Assembly (NCBI RefSeq): GCF_001665785.1 | Contig: NZ_LZSO01000050.1 | Span: forward strand, 62,001 to 126,000 | Length of the DNA stretch: 64,000 bases | Source of the DNA: Mycolicibacterium peregrinum | GTDB taxonomy: Bacteria > Actinomycetota > Actinomycetes > Mycobacteriales > Mycobacteriaceae | Direction: 5' to 3' | In this document: piece after piece, positions 57,803 through 64,000 of the stretch | How the letters are laid out: the number at the start of each line of letters is the position of its first letter | Position numbering within the stretch: the stretch's first letter is position 1 | The notes under the pieces: generated by a model | Databases searched by the model: none | Told to the model about the DNA's origin: nothing | Seen by the model: the letters and a program-made list of their open reading frames with translations, nothing else | Position numbers and translations under genes: made by a program

Positions 57803-58290
57803 TGGGCACACGCACACGTGGCTGGACGCTGTCGGTCATCGCGCTGATCGTGGGGATCGTCATCGCGGGCGGCCTTGGCTTCTGGCAATTGTCGGTCAAG
57901 AGCACTCCGGCGCCCGCCCCGATCGCCGACGACGACCACGCGCGCGAGCAGGTCACCGATTTCGTGAAGACCAATGTGGTCAAGGCGCTGAGCTTCACCC
58001 CGACGACCAGCCGGGCCGAGATCGACGCGGTCACCGAAATCCTGACCGGCACCGCCGTCGACGAATACCGGAGAACGATCCGCGCGAAGGCGGACAACGT
58101 CACCCAGTCGGCGATTGTCCGCAACACCGGAGTGGAATCGCTGACCGCCGACGATGCCAAGGTGGTGGCGTTCGTCGACCAGAGTTCCGAGACCGCCGGC
58201 GGTCCGTCGACCAAGGACGCGGTGGCCTACCGCGTCAGTCTGACCCGCGTCGACGGCGACTGGCGGATCTCGGAACTCGAACAGCTCTAA
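57802..58290 (+). CDS. Mce-associated-like membrane protein paired with the kinase
   Basis: A 162-residue protein with one N-terminal membrane segment (TLSVIALIVGIVIAGGLGFWQL) and an outer domain that parallels the kinase's C-terminal domain: AEIDAVTEILTGTAVDEYRRTIRAKADNVTQSAIVRNTGVESLTADDAKVVAFVDQ, then VSLTRVDGDWRISELEQL. The NTF2/VirB8-like fold is typical of Mce-associated proteins. Its ATG shares a base with the kinase stop (TGATG), so the two are translationally coupled and may dimerise through their outer domains. Confidence 0.75.
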   Translation: MGTRTRGWTLSVIALIVGIVIAGGLGFWQLSVKSTPAPAPIADDDHAREQVTDFVKTNVVKALSFTPTTSRAEIDAVTEILTGTAVDEYRRTIRAKADNVTQSAIVRNTGVESLTADDAKVVAFVDQSSETAGGPSTKDAVAYRVSLTRVDGDWRISELEQL

Positions 58291-58293
58291 GGG

Positions 58294-58680
58294 CTACTGC
58301 GGCGCGGCCCCGTGGAACACCGCCTCGACGTTGTTTCCGTCGGGATCGCGGACGAACGCACCGAAGTAGCCCGGGTGATATTCGGGCCAGAGGCGTGGCG
58401 CGTGCAAGGACTCGGCGCCCAGACTCAGGGCCGCGTCGTAGAACGCCTGCACGGCATCGGTGTCAGCCGCGTGAAACGCCACGTGGATTTCCCGGTTGGG
58501 CCCACCGGCATCGCCGGCACTGGCATCGGCGATCCAGAAGTCGGGCTTACCTTCAGTGCCGTAGCCGATCGCCACCTGGTAGTCCAGCTGTCGGCTGTAC
58601 CCGAGTACGCCCAGCACAGAGTCGTAGAACTCCTTCGATTTCGCCCAGTCGGTGCAGTTGATTCCAAAGTGATCGATCAC
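58294..58680 (-). CDS. VOC-family (glyoxalase/bleomycin resistance-like) protein
   Basis: A 128-residue protein with two beta-alpha-beta-beta-beta units: IDHFGINCTDWAKSKEFYDSVLGVLGYSRQL, then HVAFHAADTDAVQAFYDAALSLGAES and HPGYFGAFVRDPDGNNVEAVFHG. His, His and Glu residues suited to metal binding are present. The specific reaction cannot be told. GTG 58680 is chosen because IDHFGIN is the standard first strand; a longer frame upstream is not coding. It converges with the Mce-associated-like gene with a 3-bp gap. Confidence 0.85.
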   Translation of the reverse strand: MIDHFGINCTDWAKSKEFYDSVLGVLGYSRQLDYQVAIGYGTEGKPDFWIADASAGDAGGPNREIHVAFHAADTDAVQAFYDAALSLGAESLHAPRLWPEYHPGYFGAFVRDPDGNNVEAVFHGAAPQ

Positions 58681-58755
58681 CGGTCGATCCTTGCATCCGG
58701 CACCGACACGTCGGCGCCTGTTCCGCGATCGGCCGTGGCGTCGTACGTTAGTTAG

Positions 58756-60489
58756 GTGACCTACGACTTGTGCATCCGTGGCGGAACCATCGTCGACGGC
58801 CTGGGCGGCGAACCGTACGTGGGAGACGTCGCCGTGCGCGACGGCGTCATCGCCCAGATCGGCACCGGAGTCGGGTCCGTGGACGCCCCAGCCACGCGCG
58901 AGATCGATGCCACCGGACTGTTGGTCACGCCTGGTTTCGTCGACCTGCACACGCACTACGACGGGCAGGCCATCTGGTCGGATCGGCTCAACCCGTCCTC
59001 GGCGCACGGGGTCACCACGGCCGTCATGGGCAACTGCGGTGTCGGGTTCGCACCGTGCCGCGCCGACGACCACGACGTGCTCGTCGATGTGATGGCCGGC
59101 GTCGAGGACATCCCCGGGGTGGTCATGGTCGACGGACTGCCGTGGACGTGGGAGACGTTCCCCGAATTCCTCGACGCATTAGGGGCCAGACAGCTCGATA
59201 TCGATGTCGCGGCATTCCTGCCGCACTCCCCCCTGCGCGTGTACGTGATGGGCCAACGCGGCATCGACCGCGAGCCCGCGAACGCCGAAGATCTGGCCTT
59301 GATGCGCAAGCTCGCTGCCGAAGCGGTGAACTGCGGCGCACTGGGGTTCGCCTCGTCGCGGCTGACCATCCACAAGACCGAGAGCGGCCGGCCGATTCCC
59401 AGTTACGACGCCGGCTACGCCGAGATCGAGGCGATCGCCCGGGGCGTCGACGACGCCGGCGGCGGCCTGATCCAGTTCGTGCCGGACTTGGTCGCAGGTG
59501 ACTACGAGCCGGCGCTGCAGACGGTGTTCGACGTGGCCGCCGACGTCGGGTTGCCGGTGACGTTCACGCTGGCGATCGGCAACGCCGGCCCGGCGTTCTT
59601 CGAGGACGCGCTGCGCATGGTGGAGAAGGCCAACTCCAACGGCGGCGAGATCACCGCGCAGATCTTCCCCCGCCCGATCGGCCTGGTGCTCGGCCTCGAA
59701 TTGTCGGGCAACCCGTTCGTCCTGTACCCGAGCTACCGCGAGATCGCCCGCCTGCCGCTGACCGAGCGGGTCGCCGAGATGCGTAAACCCGAAGTGCGCC
59801 AACGGATTCTGAGCGACACCTCGGCCAGTGACGGGCATCCGCTGATGTTCGCCGTCCAGGCCTGGGACTACATGTACCCGCTGGGTGAGCAGCCCGACTA
59901 CGAGCCGGACCCGTCGAACTCCATCGGTGCGCGCGCCCGGGCTCGCGGCGTCGACCCGCTCGAAGAGGCCTATGACCGCCTGCTCGACGACGACGGGCAC
60001 GCCATGCTGCTGGTCACGTTGGCCAATTTCCGTGACAACTCACTCGACACCGTGGCCGAGCTGCTCCGCCGCGACGACGTGGTGCTGGGGCTCGGTGACG
60101 GCGGGGCGCACTACGGGATGATCTGCGACGCCAGCTTTCCCACCTACCTGCTGACGCACTGGGTACGCGACCGGAGCACGGGCACGCTGAGCGTCGCCGA
60201 CGCCGTCCGGGAACTGACCTCGGTGCCGGCCAGGATCGCCGGACTGGCCGATCGCGGTCGAATTGCGTTGGGCTACAAGGCCGATCTGAACGTCATCGAC
60301 CATGCGGCACTGCGGCTGCACCGCCCCGTCGTCGCCTACGATCTCCCCGGCGGTGGACGTCGTCTCGACCAGACCGCCGACGGCTACGTCGCGACCGTCG
60401 TCTCCGGTGAGGTCATCGCCGAGAACGGTGTGCCGACCGACGCGCGACCCGGCCGGCTCGTGCGCGGACGCCAATCTTCACCGGTCTGA
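58756..60489 (+). CDS. amidohydrolase-family N-acyl-D-amino-acid deacylase-type enzyme
   Basis: A 577-residue TIM-barrel amidohydrolase: GTIVDGLGGEPYVGDVAVRDGVIAQIG start, metal motif GFVDLHTHYDGQ (His-x-His near residues 68-70), NCGVGFAPC, FASSRLTIHK, LGDGGAHYGMICDASFPTYLLTHW (conserved Asp/His) and C-terminal LGYKADLNVIDHAAL. It resembles D-aminoacylases and the ~570-residue actinobacterial relatives whose substrates are unknown. Start GTG 58756 is divergent from the VOC gene. Confidence 0.85.
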   Translation: MTYDLCIRGGTIVDGLGGEPYVGDVAVRDGVIAQIGTGVGSVDAPATREIDATGLLVTPGFVDLHTHYDGQAIWSDRLNPSSAHGVTTAVMGNCGVGFAPCRADDHDVLVDVMAGVEDIPGVVMVDGLPWTWETFPEFLDALGARQLDIDVAAFLPHSPLRVYVMGQRGIDREPANAEDLALMRKLAAEAVNCGALGFASSRLTIHKTESGRPIPSYDAGYAEIEAIARGVDDAGGGLIQFVPDLVAGDYEPALQTVFDVAADVGLPVTFTLAIGNAGPAFFEDALRMVEKANSNGGEITAQIFPRPIGLVLGLELSGNPFVLYPSYREIARLPLTERVAEMRKPEVRQRILSDTSASDGHPLMFAVQAWDYMYPLGEQPDYEPDPSNSIGARARARGVDPLEEAYDRLLDDDGHAMLLVTLANFRDNSLDTVAELLRRDDVVLGLGDGGAHYGMICDASFPTYLLTHWVRDRSTGTLSVADAVRELTSVPARIAGLADRGRIALGYKADLNVIDHAALRLHRPVVAYDLPGGGRRLDQTADGYVATVVSGEVIAENGVPTDARPGRLVRGRQSSPV

Positions 60490-60532
60490 CCGGTCGGGCA
60501 CCCCGGGCCGTCAACCGGCCTATTCTCACGTC

Positions 60533-60913
60533 ATGAGCGTGAAAGTGGACCTCAACCAGCTGGCCGACAAGCTGGCGGACTACACGTTCGCCTATCTCGT
60601 CACGGTCGACGACAACTACCACGCACACACCGTCGCGGTGGAGCCACACCTGGTCAACGGCGTCATACACGTGGGCCCGGTCGGCGGGCACACCCGGAGA
60701 AATCTCGCGTCCCACGAGCACGCGACGCTGGTCTGTCCGCCGCGTCAGTCGGGTGGGTATTCGCTGATCGTCGACGGGCGGGGCCGAGCCGGTGCGACCG
60801 AGGACGAGGCGCATCAGATCGTGCCCAGTCGCGCGGTACTGCATCGCAAAGCGGCCGCGCCCGGCCCGCCGGGCCAGTGCGACAGCGATTGCATCGTGTT
60901 GTCGGAGAACTGA
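60533..60913 (+). CDS. pyridoxamine 5'-phosphate oxidase-like (PPOX/split-barrel) protein
   Basis: A 126-residue split-barrel flavin-binding-type protein: YTFAYLVTVDDNYHAHTVAVEPHLVNGVIHVGPVGGHTRRNLASHEHATLVCPPRQSGGYSLIVDGRGRA. This family in mycobacteria includes F420- or FMN-binding proteins. The C-terminus has two cysteines (GQCDSDCIVLSEN). Cofactor and reaction are unassigned. It lies 43 bp after the amidohydrolase gene on the same strand, so co-expression is possible. Confidence 0.75.
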   Translation: MSVKVDLNQLADKLADYTFAYLVTVDDNYHAHTVAVEPHLVNGVIHVGPVGGHTRRNLASHEHATLVCPPRQSGGYSLIVDGRGRAGATEDEAHQIVPSRAVLHRKAAAPGPPGQCDSDCIVLSEN

Positions 60914-60927
60914 ACTGCGAACACCCC

Positions 60928-60988
60928 GTCGAGTGGCCAGTCATGTCACGCGTCTGGTCTCCCCGCGTGCGGTAACTGGCCACTCGAC
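60928..60988. terminator. 61-bp hairpin between convergent PPOX and groEL2 genes
   Basis: GTCGAGTGGCCAGT (60928-60941) and ACTGGCCACTCGAC (60975-60988) are perfect 14-bp inverted arms. Inside, CACGCG and CGCGTG give a second stem around TCTGGTCTCCCC. It sits between two convergent genes and directly before the groEL2 terminator, so a bidirectional terminator is the simplest role; an interspersed palindromic element is possible. Confidence 0.7.
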
Positions 60989-60992
60989 ACAG

Positions 60993-61024
60993 AAAAAGCC
61001 CGGCCCCGCGAACGGGACCGGGCC
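60993..61024 (-). terminator. intrinsic terminator of groEL2
   Basis: On the leftward strand, AGGCCCGGTCCCG and CGGGGCCGGGC flank a TTCG loop and are followed by TTTTT, a standard rho-independent terminator about 16 bp past the groEL2 stop. Confidence 0.85.
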
Positions 61025-61039
61025 TCTTCAGGTGACTTC

Positions 61040-62665
<1,626 letters not shown>

Positions 62666-62780
62666 TGCGAAGTGATTCCTCCGGATAGGGGATCGCACGT
62701 TGTGTGGTCAGGTTCAGTGCCCGCGACGGACGGCTGGGGTGTGCTCCCGCAGGTGCGGCCCCTGCCTCACCGGCCCGACC

Positions 62781-62805
62781 TGGCACTCACTGATCGAGAG
62801 TGCCA
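62781..62805. promoter_or_regulatory. CIRCE operator 1 upstream of groEL2
   Basis: TGGCACTC-N9-GAGTGCCA is a perfect 8-9-8 inverted repeat matching the CIRCE core (TTAGCACTC-N9-GAGTGCTAA) bound by HrcA. It lies 116 bp upstream of the groEL2 ATG. Confidence 0.9.
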
Positions 62806-62814
62806 ACTGCATTC

Positions 62815-62841
62815 TTAGCACTCGACCATGGCGAGTGCAAG
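62815..62841. promoter_or_regulatory. CIRCE operator 2 upstream of groEL2
   Basis: TTAGCACTC-N9-GAGTGCAAG matches the full 9-9-9 CIRCE architecture with two mismatches at the outer end. It is 9 bp from operator 1, so two HrcA dimers could bind side by side over the groEL2 promoter. Confidence 0.9.
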
Positions 62842-63068
62842 GTTGATCGGGGACTGCTCGGGCCTCCGGCCTACGCCCGTGGCGAAACGAAGCCGGCAGT
62901 CGGCTTGCCCCTCGCCGGTTTCCACGCCAGGGCAGTTCCCGGCGCCGTCTGGCGACCCCTGGGGAGAAAACGACGGAAGGCCGCCCCGAAGGTGACGGAC
63001 CTGCGGCGTTTTCCCGCCCTGAGGTGGCCCGATGCTGTGGCAGAGTTCTGACCCGAGGGGGTAGCCGA
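62842..63068. other. intergenic region between groEL2 operators and the PQQ-repeat gene
   Basis: About 225 bp between the second CIRCE and the divergent GTG at 63069 hold no supported gene. Promoters for the rightward gene should lie here. CGGGCCTCCGGCC-type short GC palindromes occur but none is convincing as a terminator or RNA. Confidence 0.4.
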
Positions 63069-64000
63069 GTGAGCGACGAGACGAGTAGCGGCGACGACGA
63101 GCGCAGATCCACGGTGACGCGCGCGGGCCGGTTGACCCTCTCACTGGGCTTCGGTCTGGCGTTGGGGGCAGTGGGCCTCGCCATCTATGCCTACGCGGCA
63201 CGGGTTCCGACCGGGCAGACCGCGACCTACCTGGCTCCGGCGAGCCACCTTCTCCTCATCTCGCTGATCGGCGTGTGCGTCGCCGGGGCGGCCACCGTCT
63301 GGCTCGGCTGGCGGGCCCTTGCCGGCCTCGACACAACCGGGCACGCCTCACTGCTGCTCGCGGGCACCGTCGCCGTCGCGGCCTACGGACTCCTCACCGC
63401 CACATCCGCACAGCACGCGCTGTTGATCTCGGGCCCCGGCGCGCGTCCGGTCATCGTGATCGCCCAGGTGTCCTGGGTCATCCTCGCGTGCGCAGCGGTG
63501 ATGGTGCTTGCCGGCGCGACCTCCGCGTCACCCGCCGCTGCGCGCCGACCGGGCCAGACTGCGGTCGCCGTGTGCGCTGCCTCCGGGGTCGCCGTCGCCG
63601 TGGTGGCCGGCGTCGCCGTAACGGCGCTCAGCTCGGTCGGTGCATCGACGGCGAGCACCGCCGAGCGGGTGTCAATCCCCGCGCTGCCGACGTCCGTTGG
63701 CACGCAGGTGGCCTACACCATCAAGCTCGACTCGCAGGTGGCTCTACCCGCCGGGCCGGGATTCGTCAGTACCAATGACGACGCGGTCATCGCCTATGAC
63801 GGGACGACCGGCGCGCAGCGGTGGGACTTCCCCACGGCCGACCTGCCCGCGCGCTGCGGCGACGTGTCGCTGTGGTCGACCGGGATCCGCGACGATGCGG
63901 TGGTTGCGGTGCAGTGCACTCGCCCGCCCAATACCCAAGACCCCGACAAGTACTCGTCCGACCACGACGATGACGTCGCATTCCTGGTCGGGCTCGACGC
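63069..64000 (+). CDS. membrane protein with PQQ-like beta-propeller domain, C-terminus cut by window edge
   Basis: An open frame from GTG 63069 to the window end, at least 310 residues with no stop. After a charged N-terminus (ETSSGDDERRSTVTRAGR) come four membrane segments (LTLSLGFGLALGAVGLAIYAY; LLLISLIGVCVAGAATVWLGW; ASLLLAGTVAVAAYGLLTA; VIVIAQVSWVILACAAVMVLAG) plus a fifth (AVAVCAASGVAVAVVAGVAVTAL). Then an exported part starts with propeller-like features (FVSTNDDAVIAYDGTTGAQRWDFP), the blade motif of PQQ-binding-like repeat proteins. Function unknown. Divergent from groEL2. Confidence 0.75.
   Translation, partial: MSDETSSGDDERRSTVTRAGRLTLSLGFGLALGAVGLAIYAYAARVPTGQTATYLAPASHLLLISLIGVCVAGAATVWLGWRALAGLDTTGHASLLLAGTVAVAAYGLLTATSAQHALLISGPGARPVIVIAQVSWVILACAAVMVLAGATSASPAAARRPGQTAVAVCAASGVAVAVVAGVAVTALSSVGASTASTAERVSIPALPTSVGTQVAYTIKLDSQVALPAGPGFVSTNDDAVIAYDGTTGAQRWDFPTADLPARCGDVSLWSTGIRDDAVVAVQCTRPPNTQDPDKYSSDHDDDVAFLVGLD

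Overview
The window is chromosomal DNA from a mycobacterium, most likely a non-tuberculous, fast-growing Mycolicibacterium-type species. The evidence is high GC, frequent GTG/TTG starts, and mycobacterial marker genes: senX3-regX3, mshA, hbhA, umaA, icl1, ramB and groEL2 with two CIRCE operators. From about 14.7 kb to 48.7 kb the gene order follows, in inverted orientation, what I recall of Mycobacterium tuberculosis Rv0457c-Rv0491. Lineage-specific insertions and losses interrupt it.

Region 1 (1-14.6 kb) is a polysaccharide locus. It encodes a GT2-GT4 fusion glycosyltransferase cut by the window edge, a Wzx-type flippase, a GT4 enzyme, a WecB/TagA/CpsF glycosyltransferase, a Wzz-like chain-length protein, an O-antigen ligase/polymerase-type membrane protein and a DUF4832-type lipoprotein. 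A sugar-nucleotide module follows: RimJ-type acetyltransferase, two NDP-hexose C-methyltransferase-type proteins, RmlC-like epimerase, SDR epimerase, PIG-L deacetylase and glucose-1-phosphate cytidylyltransferase. Together these look like a Wzx/Wzy-type pathway for a glycan with modified, possibly C-methyl-branched, sugars.

Region 2 (14.7-24.2 kb) is core: regX3, senX3, gpm1, a YbjN protein, mshA, a ROK regulator, an SDR, an L,D-transpeptidase lipoprotein and murB. Region 3 (24.2-35.9 kb) holds two tandem DUF2505 genes, a methyltransferase, a nitrilase-family amidohydrolase, a DUF2993 protein, a 29-codon remnant of deoC, small membrane/secreted proteins, hbhA, an XRE regulator, a DUF445 protein, a TetR regulator, a PPK2 kinase, a DUF559 endonuclease-like gene flanked by two matching 63-bp palindromes, umaA and fadB2.

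Region 4 (36-48.7 kb) holds icl1, an acyl-ACP thioesterase, ramB, an inserted three-gene cassette that looks like a type VII secretion substrate set (EspC-like protein, WXG-headed 499-aa protein, lipoprotein), lpdC with its small membrane neighbours, an internally deleted pcaA-like gene, a DUF779 gene and a prolyl oligopeptidase. Region 5 (48.8-64 kb) is less conserved: a zinc metallopeptidase, membrane proteins, a second PPK2, an aldehyde dehydrogenase, a secreted protein with an internal duplication and Lys-rich tail, PAP2, DinB, a Ser/Thr kinase with an Mce-associated-like partner, a VOC protein, a D-aminoacylase-type hydrolase, a PPOX protein, groEL2, and a PQQ-repeat-type membrane protein cut by the right edge.

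The most unusual items are: the DUF559 gene between 63-bp palindromes; the type VII-like cassette at 40.0-42.5 kb; two independent in-frame internal deletions (deoC and pcaA-like); three tandem duplications that include a gene's stop codon; and the Wzx/Wzy-type locus itself. Family and synteny assignments come from recalled sequences and motif recognition. No database search was run.
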